This document shows, one piece after another, positions 11,186-23,425 of a stretch of DNA of 64,000 nt. The stretch spans positions 744,001 to 808,000 of the forward strand of contig BCHU01000010.1 in NCBI GenBank assembly GCA_001599715.1, read 5' to 3'. A program made the translations under genes and the position numbers. Source of the stretch: Phaeotremella fagi (taxonomy: Eukaryota > Basidiomycota > Tremellomycetes > Tremellales > Phaeotremellaceae). The notes beneath the pieces are model-generated. The model saw nothing but the letters and a program-made list of their open reading frames with translations. It searched no databases and was not told the origin of the DNA. Numbering within the stretch: the first letter of the stretch is position 1; each line of letters begins with the position of its first letter.

Positions 11186-13494
11186 ATGAGGTCAAGAGCT
11201 GGTAACATAGCTCATTCACAGCTCAAGAATTTGAGTGGAGTGAGATATCGTCCCTCTTTGAGTATTGGTGGAAAAGTTATAGCCACAGAGAAATTGGGCA
11301 ACGCAGTATTCGCTCGAAACTTGACTTCACAACACGACGTGAGTTGAATAGTCTTTCTATGTTGACCTTTAGGATATCTTTGGTCGAACGAGTTCATCTA
11401 ATTTTACGAAAACTGGTTTGGAAGCTCTACTTAATCCACCCTCTAGTTCGACTTCGTTCCAATCACCCAACGCCGTGGAGGTTTTGACCACAGTCAAACC
11501 TCTGTGTTACTCTGTTGACGCTCATTTGCTTGATCCACATCTGCAACAGATCTCGACTATCATCAGTGAACATTACAAACACAATCTACCGGATGATGAA
11601 ACCCTTGAAGCTGTTTTGGAGGTTTTGGGTTATTGTTGGCAGAGAAAGGAGATGCTAAAGAATGGTTCTTCCAAAACTAATCTTTCTGGACAGTACAAGG
11701 CATTCGTTACCAGTCTTGCAACTACACTAGACTCGTCTACTATACAGTCACGAAATGTCATCGAAACACTTCAAAGGTCATTGGAAAAACTGGCTGGGAA
11801 AGCTACTTTACCTATAAGGATATTTTCAACATGGATGATCATACTGGTTAAAGCTGGACGTCATGATATCACAAGTCTACGTTTACCGTTTCCATCGTCT
11901 CATCACTTACTCGTTGATATCTCGAGAATACTACCTGATCAAGATATGAAGGAATACAACGAAATCTTGGATACACTCACTCTCACTTCTATTCCCAAGA
12001 CACCAGAATCTTTACGATCGAAATTGGAGTCTTTGCGTGATAGGAACGCTGTGGATGAGATTGAAAAGTTATGGCAGGGGTTCAGGGATCACAATCAAGA
12101 TTGTGACTCGGATTGGAAAGATATCTGTGACCCTGTTCATAGGAATGAAGTTTTTGGGATTTTCGTCTACGCAGTGAAGAAATTTGGATCGGTTCAAGAA
12201 CCTAAACCCGTGAAGGAGAAATTGGAATCGATCTACCAAGATATATCAAAGAATCTACCTCGACCTATACCATTACAAGTCCATCAGAAACTTTTATATC
12301 TTCGATCGAGAATTGGTGATTTTTCGAATTACGACAATGAATTACGATCGCTTGATGATAGATTTCAACAACTCAGTGGTAGTGCTAGGGAAACTGCTTT
12401 ACAGAGTTTACTTGAATGTTGGGCAGCTGCTAAATCTGAAGGTATCACCAAGGACGTTAAACTTTACATGACTTTTATCGAGGGTTTGGGTCGGTTGGGT
12501 GAACTTGCAGAAGTTCAGAACACTTGGAATGAAATGGTTGGCGATGTCAAATGTCGGGAATTGTATTATTCACAGGTTGAAGGTGAGTGATTGTGTTGAC
12601 CGTTGACTGACGAAAGATGACAACGCACCTTACCCTCCTACTCGAGCTCTGAATCAATTCATTTCTTGCTGTCTGTTGGTTCCCAAATCAGGACCTGACG
12701 TAGCGTTGGAAATTTTCAAATCAGCTTCTGAACCCAATTCATCCGTTCCCATCAATCTCGTCACCATCAACACCGTTCTCAGACATTTCGCTCGTATAGG
12801 AAACGTCACCGCCATGTCATCATTGTTCAGTCTCGCAGCTGAACGAAAACTCTCACCTGATATCATCACCTACACAGCTCTTATTCAAGGATTACTTCGA
12901 ACGAATAACGTCGAAATGGCGAAAAAGGCTTTATCGGCAATGCAGAATCAAGGTATCTCACCCAACGAAAGAATGTATGCCTTGATCATTTCAGATCTGG
13001 CCAAACCGGGATCCAGAGATGGATTGATCAACGCTGAAATCATGTTGTCAGAGATGAAATCCAAGAAAATGGTTCCCAACACGGTTTGTTGGACTGGATT
13101 GATATCTGGTTATTTCAGAGGTGGATGGGAAGAAGATGGTTGGCAAGCTATTGAAAGGATGACTAGATCTGGACAGAGTTTGAACAGAGTCGGCTATAAC
13201 ATGATCCTTCGACAGGCTTTGATATCGAATTCCAGCGATACTTCGGTAACAACTTGGGTGATTAAAATGTTGGAACGCATGGTCAGAGAAAACGTTCTAC
13301 CTAATTCTGATACTTTCACTATCGTACTTGGACCTCTGATCAAATCTAAATCCTGGTCAGAGGTTAACAGAGTTTTATGGATCATGGATGGGATTGGGTT
13401 TAGACCGCAGAATGGATCTTTGAAGAATTTGGTTAGGAGGAGTTTGAGTTCTATACCTAGTAAATTGATTAAACCGAGTTTGGTCGTGACATGA
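11186..13494 (+). CDS. Pentatricopeptide-repeat protein, probably mitochondrial
   Basis: Three exons (11186-11338, 11373-12582, 12617-13494) with two 34-nt introns, about 746 aa. The N-terminus (MRSRAGNIAHSQLKNLSGVRYR) is basic and lacks acids, as expected of a mitochondrial presequence. The second half contains clear PPR units: TINTVLRHFARIGNV, then PDIITYTALIQGLLRTNNVE, PNERMYALIISDLA, PNTVCWTGLISGYF, and PNSDTFTIVLGPLIKS. The first half is helical and may hold more degenerate repeats. PPR proteins bind organellar RNA for maturation, stability or translation; the specific target cannot be read here. Its stop lies 58 bp from the stop of the convergent neighbour. Confidence 0.82.
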
Positions 13495-13552
13495 ATTGTT
13501 GCATAACCGTCGTCTCCATAATATCTGAACAAAGCACCGTAAAGAAAGGTCA

Positions 13553-13869
13553 TCAAGATAAACCAAAGAACGACCTTGTCAACCCAAACCTCTCATATCT
13601 AGCATAAGCTAAGATCGTCAGCATTATAGTCGACCAAAGCACTCACCCCAATAACTCCATCTTCTACCGAACCATTTCCCAAAATAAGGTAAAATAATTA
13701 TCGAAAGGACGACTTCTAATTGACGTAAAGATTCCTCCCATTCTTCTTGGATCAACGCTGATTCTTCTATATCTATTGAATCGGGTTCTGACGTTGCGTA
13801 GGAAAGTGCTGGGGTTGAGGCCAAAGAGGACGTCGAGGATCGTCTGGTTTGGGGGAAATCTATTGGCAT
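13553..13869 (-). CDS. Small single-pass membrane protein, possibly Mim2-like
   Basis: Two exons give 92 aa. An acidic, Ser/Thr-rich N-terminus leads into EEWEESLRQLEVVLSIIILP, a membrane segment, then FGKWFGRRWSYW. After a short intron (GTGAGT...CTGACGATCTTAG) the end is AYARYERFGLTRSFFGLS. The layout (acidic start, one helix near the middle, aromatic/basic segment GKWFGRR) is like fungal Mim2, which assists insertion of helical proteins into the outer mitochondrial membrane. That match is from memory of the family's layout and is tentative. Tail-to-tail with the PPR gene. Confidence 0.6.
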
Positions 13870-14198
13870 TTTGTGGTATGTGGAATGAATGGGGATGATG
13901 AGGTTGATGCACTTTAGGATCGTGCTGTCTGTGTGCTTCGTGAACCTTTTTGATGATTGGGTAGTGATGTTGAAAGGACAAAGCAGATCTGGAATTGTTA
14001 CATTGTGGCCAATAATTGAAGCCGCTAATCAACGGTCAACGGAAACCCAATTACAGGACATTAAACATCTTTTCTTCCTCATCATTCATTCCTATACTTC
14101 AAATCACCAACCCCGTTAATCCCATACACCCCACCATGTCATCAATAATCAATCTATAATCCCAGCATCCATTCATAAACACCAAAACCGTCGGTGAC
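13870..14198. other. Divergent promoter region, small membrane protein / MED12
   Basis: 329 bp between two divergent start codons. It should carry both promoters. I see a CA/T-rich stretch near 14060-14190 consistent with a 5' UTR of the MED12 gene; no other feature. Confidence 0.4.
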
Positions 14199-17100
14199 AT
14201 GCCACCACTTCCAAGGTTTCCACCAGGTGTTCAGCCGACGGGTTCATCCTCTAACTCCAATCAACGTCCAACTAATTCAAAAGGTGTCAAAGGTCTACCG
14301 GTGAAATCTCCTGCGACTGGATTATACGTTTCAACGTCTGGGAAGAATTCATTGGCTGATGTGGAAATCGAAGAATATCGTCCGCCAGCTTGGAGAACTG
14401 TTTTGAACAATCGAGCGGATCTTGGTAAGTAGATGTCGTGACTCCTCCTGACACCCAGGCTATCCCGATTTCTATCCCTCTCGACCTGGCCATTTCCAAC
14501 CTGAAGACGTGTTGACTGAAGAAAACGTCAAAAATGGTTTCGTTGGTAAAGCTCCAATAGCGGCTAGCGTGAGTCATTTATCGTTCTTCCCTACTGACAA
14601 TTAGGCTGAGAGTTTCTCGATGCATGGCCCTATCCATCAACATCTCCTAAGTGGTGGTTTAGAAAGACTCATATCACTAGCTCAAGAGGTCGAGCAAAAA
14701 CGTAACGAAGCGAATCCCAGCTTTGGGTGAGTTGCGTGTTTGACCATTAGCTGATTTAATAGTGAGAGATCGTTTCGAATACCAGTCAGAGTCACGTACA
14801 ACGATACCAAACGATTTCAATTTCTTTCTGAACTATCCAACCCTGATATCCCACTTCATCGTCTTATGCGAAACCCAGTTCCACATGGATTCAAAGGTGT
14901 CGATCTGCTCGATTCAATGTTTGCACCACCTGTCAGTCAAATGAACAAAGGTGGTACTGGTGTGAAACCACCACCTGAACCTATACCGGTTGAAAGAGCT
15001 TTATGGTTTATCAGGGTACTAGGTGTAAACGAAATCACAGCTCATAGAGGGCGAGCTCAACCTGTTCCAAATGTTCAAGCACCCTCGCCAGTTGCCGCTA
15101 CTCCAAGTTCGACGACGACAGTCGTTACGCCAACTGTGCAACTTTCATCCAACGACTGGTACACGCAAGATTTCACGAACACTTTTACTTCCTGGTTGAG
15201 AATACAACTGGGACAATTGGCCCTGCCTATGAAAACCAAGGCCACTCAACCGGTCAAAGTTGGAGTTTTGGGAGATGAAAAGAGTAGAAACAGATGGTTG
15301 GCTAAATGGGAATACAGGTGGGTAGAGTAGGTGAACACGCTAACGACAGTTCTTCGCTGCTGAGGGAACTACACTCGAGACGTTTGATATCGTGTAGAAT
15401 ATTTTTAGGATGGTTATCAGATTCATTGGCTATTGCCAATCTCGCTCAATTGGGATTTTTAGGTCAATTGGTTGGAGCCTTTATGGGTGACTTGAATAAC
15501 CATCTAACCATCGGTCGTCATTTGATCAGAGGATGCTGTGAGAAGATCAAGGAGGTGAGTACATGTTGGGACTGGCTGACATCAGATACGCGCTTCTCCC
15601 GCCGTGGCCTCTTTGAAGAAAGTAGAGGATATGCTCGTTACGGTTATTACTGTGAGTGGTATCAAGATCCAACTAATGCCAGACTCTATACGAATCCAAT
15701 CCAGATGTCCTGTTGACCCCATCGACGTGGCGACTCCACTCTGCTTTACTTGAATCAATCACTTCCAACTCATTACACACTATCAAAAGTCGTATCGAAG
15801 CTCTCAACTTTAAACCAGCAGAAACCGAAAGTACATCCAGTCCACGTCGACTGCAAATGGAGGAGATCCATGTGAGTCAAGATGGTTGACCTGACTGACG
15901 ACAGAAACTCGATTGCATATCCGCCGATACCAACATGTATTCACTAGTCAAATCATTCTTTAGTGGACCAGCAGCTCCAAACAGTTCAACTTTGGAGATT
16001 GCTAAATTGGAGGAGAAAATCTTTGTAGTTTTAAACTGGGCCATGAGTCTGTTTTATCTCGGTGGACATCGACCCTATGCCGTTTACACGTTGTTCAAAA
16101 TCTGGCTCGAACAATACGACGAACAACCAGACGCTTCTCGTAAACCAGCTACAATAGATTTTTTCCCTTTACTCTACAATTGGTTGGACCGCTCTGACGC
16201 AGCCAAGAAGTCTGAAAACATATCAGCGATCGGAATAACTTATGGTGAATTGACTCGACAGGGGATGTTCTCGTATGGAAGGTATCTTCAGACTTTGATC
16301 GCTCGAGGCGAAACTGCTCGATATCAGCGTCCAGACGCGCCTCCGTCTCATCAACTGCTTTTACTCCAGGCGATGCCTATCTTTGTCCAAGCCAAGGATT
16401 TACTTCAGCAGAGAATGATTGCTTGTTGTGGTGATGATCCTGATCGACGACGTCAATTTGAGATGGAAGAGGAACGTCTACAGGATGGATTGAGAGAAGA
16501 GATCAAGGAGTATATTCCCGAGATTTTCGGAATGAGTGAGTGGGTAAAATGACCCGACTGACTTTAGAACGCTACGGCCAATCGCATTTATATCGGGACG
16601 AGATTGATCATCAGTTGCACTCCAGTACGCTTGTACGATACTACTTTGTTTCTTCCAGGTTCTGGATTTTCCCAGCCGCCGTCAACAGCTTTGTCAAGTG
16701 GGTTTATTCAATTTCTTAGCTAACAATTAGACAAGGATCCTTTCCCTCAATGGGACCATCTGCCTTTGCCAGGATATTACACTACTTCCAACAATCTAGA
16801 GGTTTTGCTACCGTCGGAGATGTAGGTCAGGCGAGGGATTGTACTGACGAATAGCTTATCATCAAAGCTCTTGCCTTGTCTAAAGACGAAGAGATTCTCA
16901 ACATCATTATCGATACCGTCAAGCGTGAAGCTGACTCTTGGACATCTAAAGATCGTTGGGGTCCAATATCGGATGGACTAATGTTCCAATTCAACAGGTT
17001 GTTGAAGAAGGGGAAATATCATTTCAGCTTGGCCGACGTGATTCTCGAATTAGCTGAAGCGGGACGTGTCCAAGAAGACGACGCTGCGGATGTCAGACAG

Positions 17101-19811
17101 GCTAAAGCGAAGCATACAGAGGTAGGTTGGCGTTAGACCTAGCTGACGCCAGAAATATTCATCGTCTGGCACTATCAACATTAAGGAGAGTTTGGGGGAG
17201 ATTCGACAATTCATTCTCAGCAACGACGCAGCCGAGGGTGGAGTTTTGGCTGCCAAACTTTTCAGTCGACATGGCCAGTTCAAACTTTGGTCAACACAGT
17301 GGTGGACCACTATCGTGAACACTGTTCAGTCCCTTCCTGTTGATGGGAAGACTGGAAGTCAAGCTATGAACGCCGCTCTTTCACACGTTCAACAAGTTGA
17401 TGATTTATGCGGTGCTCTGGATGACACCGTCGCCATGTGGTTAGACGGTTTGACATTGGCATCTCGAATGGAAATGTTTGGAGGTAAAACAGCTCATACA
17501 CTCTCTCTGCTGCTCTTACATTCGGTTGCTTTACGCCGATTGTCAGCCGTGACATTGCTGGAAAAATTGTGCTATTCAGAGTGGAAACACGCTTCTTCTA
17601 TATGTCTCCAATCGCGGGGTCGATTCACCCCTAAACAACTGCATGCGGCGGAAATCATCATCAATATCTCTCGACAATTGTTGTTAACCGCCGCTACCAA
17701 CGATCATCTCCCACCTTTCACCTTGCGACAATCTTTGATTTTTCAAACAACCAGAGCAAGAGTTTTCCATCGTTCTCATATACAAAATCTGATTCGACAT
17801 TTACCGTTTTTGGTGGTCCTCCAAGAAGCCAAATGTTTGCAACAAAGTTTCAAGGATAGAATCACTTTTCTATTGAGATCGTTGGCGATGACTCCGGAAT
17901 TCAAGACTGGGGCTTTCAGGAATTTGGATTTGCTCAAAGATGCGTTTCTGTCTAATGAATGGAGTCAGAGATCGGATGGGACATTGGAAGCTGATATGGT
18001 TGGGGTTCTGAAACATATCATGTCTGTGGGGAGTTCAAGTGAGTCATAGCTTTGATAGCACTGACAAGTAGGTTCGCGAACCATGTCGTCCCTTCCCACT
18101 CTTGATTCTGCGTCTCGATTCAGTGCATGGCGATGGACGAGTATAGTGTTGGAGATGAGAGTAGAGTTTAAACGTTTGGCTTTGAAGATTCAAAATGGGG
18201 AAGACGTTGCGGAGGCTAAACAAACTCTTACTCGACTCGTTCATAACAGTTTGAACAGAGAGGCTTCTGCAGACGACACGGACTTGTTATGCGAAGCGTT
18301 CCGTGGTATAGAACCTGTTGTTGTTCAAGAGGTATGTTGATGTTATAGCCTCACTGACATTTAGGTTCTCGCAGCTGGACTCGATCGACTTACAAGTCTA
18401 CTGGGCCAAGTCATGGCTGCCGAACACCAAGAGCAAATCGAATCTGCCGGTCAATCTATCGATCTGATCTTAAGAATTCTCGATAGTGCCCGAAGAACAT
18501 CGGATAAATCTCCTTTAGACGCGGTCGCTATCGGAGCCAGAGATCGATTGTTGAATCTCATGACTGTTGGTCTTCAATCTGTCGAGCGTCAGGTTACCAC
18601 CGAAGCAGAAATCCAGATTCCAGGCATGACACCGCCTCAACCTGGTGATTTGTTCAGGATCGTGATCAAGCTGCTGCTTTTCACTTTGGGTTTGGCTGGG
18701 TTCGATAATTTACCTTTGACGGCGCCAAAGCCAGATTTCAGCAATCTTTCGGTTGCATTTTTGCGGGCCATGGTGGTGAGTAGTTGGATTGTACTTTACT
18801 GACGGTAGGCGGTTTCTGGAACCCTTCCCAATCATACTTTAGAATCATTGGGAGATATTTTGATATACATCATTGATTGTAAGTCGTCATGCGAATGTTA
18901 CTAACGATTCAGCCGCTCCCACCCAGTCGCGATCAGCTGTTCATACAGCTTTGATATGGGAGGCTACAACAGCCAACATCCATACCACCATTGCAGAGTT
19001 CCCAAGTCTGCTTCGTGCGTTGCCGTACAAATCACCCATTCGTCGTCCAATGGCTCTCAAAGGTCCTCACTCCACTGATGGTAATCTCGACGTTCTCGTA
19101 CCCCTCGACGACAGACCGTGGGAGATGTTTGAGGCGATAGTTCCCATACCAACTCACCTTTCCGCACAAGATCAATTCCTTGCGACGAAACCTCTAAAAG
19201 ACACAGCTTCGGTCCCAATGTCACTTTTTTCACCTCAATTCAAGCGCGACGTCCCTCCTGATGGTGGACAGATGGTGAACGAAGGAGAAGAAACTAGTTG
19301 GTTGGATTATTCTTCTGAAAGAAATTTGGGTAACGGAGGTGGTGGTGAACCAATTTCAGCGAGACAAATTGCTACCAGACTCTATGATCGTGGTGTACGT
19401 CAGAAAATGGAAGAAATTCATGAAGAAGTTCAGACGGCTACGCTGGACGATACTATCTTGGATGTCTCGGCTCTGATCCCACAAGAAGAACCACCTTCAT
19501 TGATTAGACCACGAAGAATGTCAACGAGATCTTCAGGTCCAGCACCAGCGATTGGTGGAACGAATAACGATCCGATATCGATCGATTCTGATGACAACGA
19601 TTCGGATCTAGAAATCGTCGAAGCTCCACCAGCGAATAAGAGACCTAGAACGGGCGGTAAGACAACTACCAAGTCGACGACGGGGAGAGGTACGACGGGT
19701 GGGAAAGCTCCTGCGAGAAAGACTGTTGGGGGGAAGAACGTTTCCAAGAAGACTACGGCTAAGAGTGGGAAGACTACAGCGGGGAAGACGACGAAGAGGA
19801 AGAAGGATTAG
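14199..19811 (+). CDS. SSN801: Mediator complex subunit 12 (Srb8/Ssn801), CDK8 kinase module
   Basis: Large nuclear protein of the Mediator kinase module, which represses or tunes RNA polymerase II activation. The hallmark N-terminal Med12 region is present: YPDFYPSRPGHFQPEDVLTE then ENVKNGF, and after two introns RIPVRVTYNDTKRFQ, LSNPDIPLHRLMRNPVPHG, and ERALWFIRVLGVNEITAHRG. More than ten short introns (about 30-45 nt) with CTGAC boxes interrupt the gene. The middle is helical and leucine-rich. The C-terminus has an acidic, hydrophobic-cored stretch (DPISIDSDDNDSDLEIVE, about 19570-19625), then a Lys/Thr/Gly-rich tail ending KTTKRKKD. The tail is unlike the Gln-rich end of animal Med12. SSN801 is the symbol used for the cryptococcal orthologue, as I recall it. 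Confidence 0.88.
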
Positions 19812-19995
19812 GTTGGTTGAAGAATCGGAGACTGTTACCTGTTGTTTAAATATTTGTACTGTATCATTCAACTCGGCATTCACATTACCCATATGTTTGG
19901 CACTAGCTTGTAAATCAATGCATCTCAGCATATTGTTAACACATATTACTCGAACAGTACATTTCAACCCTTTTTCAATTTATTAAAAACACAAA

Positions 19996-21909
19996 TTATA
20001 CTTGTAACCCCGTCAAACATTTCTTCCAAACACAACTCAAACAACGTAAATAAAAGTGGGATTCCTCCTTGTCAGCTCTAGTTTTAAAAGTACTCACTTG
20101 AAATCTGTCAAATCATCGAAAGAGTTTTCGTACAATTTGGCATAATCCATACCCTGAGCTCTGAGAATTGTATCAAGTTCCGATCGATACGCAGCAGCCT
20201 CTTGCAACGGCATGATACTCATGTCCTTGAGTTGGCGAGGTAGACCGATAGCTGCTCTTTCACGATCCTTTTTGGCGTTCAGGAAGCGTAGATAGAAGTA
20301 GGTGAACACCACAGTGATTAGAAGTAGACACCAACAGGCTAGATCTACGTAGAGTCCGGTGAGATAGTAAGGTGCTTCTTGAGTGAGATATACCTTGATG
20401 GTTTTTAAGCTGCTTCTGAAGTGAGGCTTACCTGAGGCCCGATGATATTTCCCGCACATTGGAATACAAACATTGTGCTAAGCTCTGTTAGTCAAGACCT
20501 CAACGAGACGAAGGAGGCATGAAAAATGCTGTAACTCACGCGGTTGTTACCACTCTTTTGGTAGAACCAGCAGCATTCAGATTGGCCCACGAGATGATAA
20601 GTGGGAAAAGAGCTTGGAAGAAGTAAGCGACATAGTAACAAGCGAGTAACGCTCCTGGTTTGTCTCGTGGCACATTCACTAAACCTGCGGCACCTGCCAC
20701 TGGGAAGATACAGATTGCTGCGATGACCGGTGCACGCATTTGGATTCGGTTGGTCAAATGGAAACCACCTAGCAAGAGTAGGATCGAAATTGCACCGGTG
20801 GGCATTTGCATCAATAACGAAGTGAAGGCGTCGAAACCGAATCCTTTGGTGATGAGACTGCCAAAAGCACCAAAGCCTCCTGAGGGAATTGCCGCCAAAA
20901 GTGACATTGCGGACCACAGGTAGGTCTTGGGATCAAGAAAGGCTTCTTTCAACTGTTCCCATTTGAATTTGGTGGACTAGAGTCAGTGGTATACGTTGTC
21001 TCCACCAACCTTGGTACCAGTGTTGTTCTCTCTCAAACGCTCCAAAGCGATCAGACGGTCGTTACCGTTACGTAAGAATTTAGCGGTTGTTGGAGAGTTT
21101 GGCATCAACCACCACACCAGAGGAACTAGTGCACAAGATAAAGCTCCTATGAAGATGAAAATCGCTTGATAGGGTTTAACACCTTGTGAAACATGTCCAA
21201 TTCCGTAAGCCATTAATGGCGCAAAGATGGCAGCGCTAGATGACGCGATGAGGAAGCACATTGTTCTGAACGATTGTTCACCTAGCTATTAGTTGGAACA
21301 AAACGTATACCTACGTCTCGTCCACCACATTTGGCACATGAAGATGAAGGAGGGCAAGATTGTAGCTTCAAAAATTCCCAGTAAGATCCTACAGGTCATG
21401 AGTCCTGCAAAGTTTGTACTAGCAGCTGTGGCGATTGTGACGATTGACCAAGAAGCAAAGTTGAACATGACCCAGTATTTGACTATCGTCAGTAGAGGTA
21501 ACTATGTCTACTTACCTGGGAACACAATAAGAGCATAAGAAGACAACGGCTGGAAAGCCAATTGTGTGACGTAAACGCATGAATTCAACCAGGCATACTG
21601 TTGACCAACGAGACCGGTACTCGTTGAAAGGTCAAACACTGCAGCATAAGAGATGGAAGATTTGTCGCACAGTTGTATGAAATAAACCAAGCACATGGGT
21701 ACGCAAACCCACAGATCGATTTTTCTCAAAACCCTCTTCTTCTCCTCAGCTGAAAAGTCGGTTTGACCCCCAGCTTCATGGAGAATTCTGGCTGCCTCGT
21801 CCAATTGGTTATTGGCTTGATATTTTGGTTTCAACGACTCGACATCGTCAGCGGGTTGGTTTTCGTGATGAACGGGAACTATGAGATCTTTTTCTTTGTT
21901 GTCGCCCAT
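19996..21909 (-). CDS. MFS transporter, DAL5/allantoate-permease (anion:cation symporter) type
   Basis: Plasma-membrane transporter with a long cytosolic N-terminus (MGDNKEKDLIVP...), then the family's RKIDLWVCVPMCLVYFIQ first helix, a loop DKSSISYAAVFDL, and a CRILLGIFEATILPSF helix. The second half starts LLAAIPSGGFGAFGSLITKGFGF. The domain order and the R-K-I-D-x-x-x-x-P-M entry are typical of DAL5-like carriers of organic anions. The frame closes with TGA at 20094, but a GTGAGT...CTGACAAG intron there would extend it to DLTDFKEESHFYLR and a stop at 19996. I prefer the extension because the family usually ends with D-LTD-x-x-N-x-x-F-x-Y. Substrate cannot be read; the neighbours suggest a sugar acid. 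Confidence 0.8.
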
Positions 21910-22343
21910 TGTGATGGATTGGGTCTAAAGGGCTCTCAGTTTAGGGGATGATTAAAACAAAAACGGACAACTCCGTGGCGAGATTATATCTTCGATTCAA
22001 CGGTAAATTTCTGTTGCGGAGATTCGTGCTACTTTTGTTGTTCAACTGTCCACATTCCCTCTTTCGAGTCATTCGGATCATAGCTGCACCGAGCGATGTC
22101 AAATGAGAGTCAAAAAGGCGTCCCTAATCTGCAAATTTGATCCACTTGACATTGAAAAGTTGCAAAATGTGGTGCGGCAGCAAAGTGGCACCCAACACGT
22201 TCAGGTGACCTTGTTTTAATTAAGAGTCGGTATGCCGATTTCGTACTACTCCAGTTTTTTTGCAAATAGTGATGATGTCGCGGCATCAAGACGCCGAGTG
22301 GGTTTATCCCAAAAACATTTTTGAAGACTCACCTCTACAAACT
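21910..22343. other. Divergent promoter region of the catabolic block
   Basis: 434 bp between divergent start codons of the DAL5-type transporter and the SDR gene. It contains a perfect CGG-N4-CCG palindrome at 22228-22237 and a TTAATTAA word near 22217. Likely holds control elements for both genes. Confidence 0.45.
22228..22237. promoter_or_regulatory. Candidate Zn2Cys6 factor site (CGG-N4-CCG)
   Basis: The sequence CGGTATGCCG is an inverted CGG pair with a 4-bp spacer, inside a longer GTCGG...CCGAT context, about 107 bp upstream of the SDR start. Binuclear zinc-cluster activators of fungal catabolic pathways bind such inverted CGG triplets. A single 6-base-specified palindrome can occur by chance, so this is a weak call. 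Confidence 0.3.
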
Positions 22344-23339
22344 ATGCACATCCTCCTCACTGGTACAGCAGGTAACGTTGGCAGGTATATGCTGCCATGG
22401 CTAGTGGACCGTGGACACAGAGTGACCGCTCTAGATATCGTTGCTGTGCCCCAGGAGGTAATGGACAAGATATCTTCAGAGTCCAAAGCTAAAGTGAACG
22501 CTTTGGTATTCGATCTCACCGATTACAAAGCTTTGGATCAACTCTTTGACGACGCGAAAAAGACTGAACCGATCAACGCTGTCATTCATCTTGCTGGTGT
22601 TCCCACACCCATGAAGTATGACCAGAGATATGTTCACAACAACAACGTCGTTTGCACCTATAACATTCTGCGAACAGCAATCGATCACGGTGTTACTCGA
22701 CTCGTTCAAGCTAGTTCGATGAACGCTATGGGAATGAGCTTTACCCCGGAAGGTCACGCTAGATGGGATTATTTGCCCTTTGACGAAAAGTCACCTAAAA
22801 GACCGGTACGTGGTAGTCATTATGGCACTAACCATTGTAGGAAGATGCCTATTCACTTGGAAAACTGTACGTGGAAAAATGACAAAGCTGACTTTAGCAT
22901 TTGCGAAGCACAGGCAGATTCTCTTTGTCGTTTGTATCCCTCTGTACGAATCGCCTCCCTTCGTTTCCACATGATCAGACCTAGTTACGACAAAGCATGG
23001 CCTGATGCCAGATGGCAAGATTTTTGGTGTTGGAACTCACTCGCGGACTGTGCAAACGCATCTCTGTTAGGTCTCACTACAGAGGGCTGGAGCGGTCATG
23101 AAGTGTTCTACATCATTGCAGACGAAATTTGCTGGGAAGGAGACTTGGATCAGAGTGTCAAAAGGTATCTAGAACAGGGACCACGGGCAGAAAAAGTCAG
23201 CAGTTTAGACCTTCTCAAGACAGCTTGGGCAGGTCGATATCAGACGGTCAATGAGGAATTCTGGGCTACAAATCCTAGACGGAGTTTCTTTGATTGTTCC
23301 AAAGCTGAAAGGGTTTTAGGTTGGAGACATGAAGCATAA
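22344..23339 (+). CDS. NAD-dependent epimerase/dehydratase (extended SDR), uronate-dehydrogenase-like
   Basis: Extended SDR with the nucleotide-binding motif TGTAGNVG near the N-terminus and acidic LDIV after strand 2. HLAGVPTP and ASSMNAMG follow. The catalytic YSLGK appears only after removing two short introns (22806-22840, 35 nt; 22867-22897, 31 nt). Their summed length is a multiple of three, so a read-through frame stays open but would destroy the active site. After splicing it reads PEDAYSLGKLICEAQADSL. About 309 aa. I chose the ATG at 22344 because MHILLTG starts directly on strand 1; an in-frame ATG at 22260 would add 28 odd residues. Size and layout resemble uronate dehydrogenases that oxidise uronic acids to aldarolactones; this is a resemblance only. 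In a block with pectin hydrolase and transporters. Confidence 0.8.
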   Translation: MHILLTGTAGNVGRYMLPWLVDRGHRVTALDIVAVPQEVMDKISSESKAKVNALVFDLTDYKALDQLFDDAKKTEPINAVIHLAGVPTPMKYDQRYVHNNNVVCTYNILRTAIDHGVTRLVQASSMNAMGMSFTPEGHARWDYLPFDEKSPKRPVRGSHYGTNHCRKMPIHLENCTWKNDKADFSICEAQADSLCRLYPSVRIASLRFHMIRPSYDKAWPDARWQDFWCWNSLADCANASLLGLTTEGWSGHEVFYIIADEICWEGDLDQSVKRYLEQGPRAEKVSSLDLLKTAWAGRYQTVNEEFWATNPRRSFFDCSKAERVLGWRHEA

Positions 23340-23425
23340 CGTAATTTATTCGGTGTTTGTATTTACCGTTGCAAATGCATTCCGCTTAAATACTTGATGT
23401 CATTGTCAATCGCTCTTCATCCACC

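Noticed and set aside
22260..22343. Upstream in-frame ATG for the SDR gene
   Set aside because: It would add 28 residues before the first strand of the Rossmann fold; the ATG at 22344 begins exactly on that strand.
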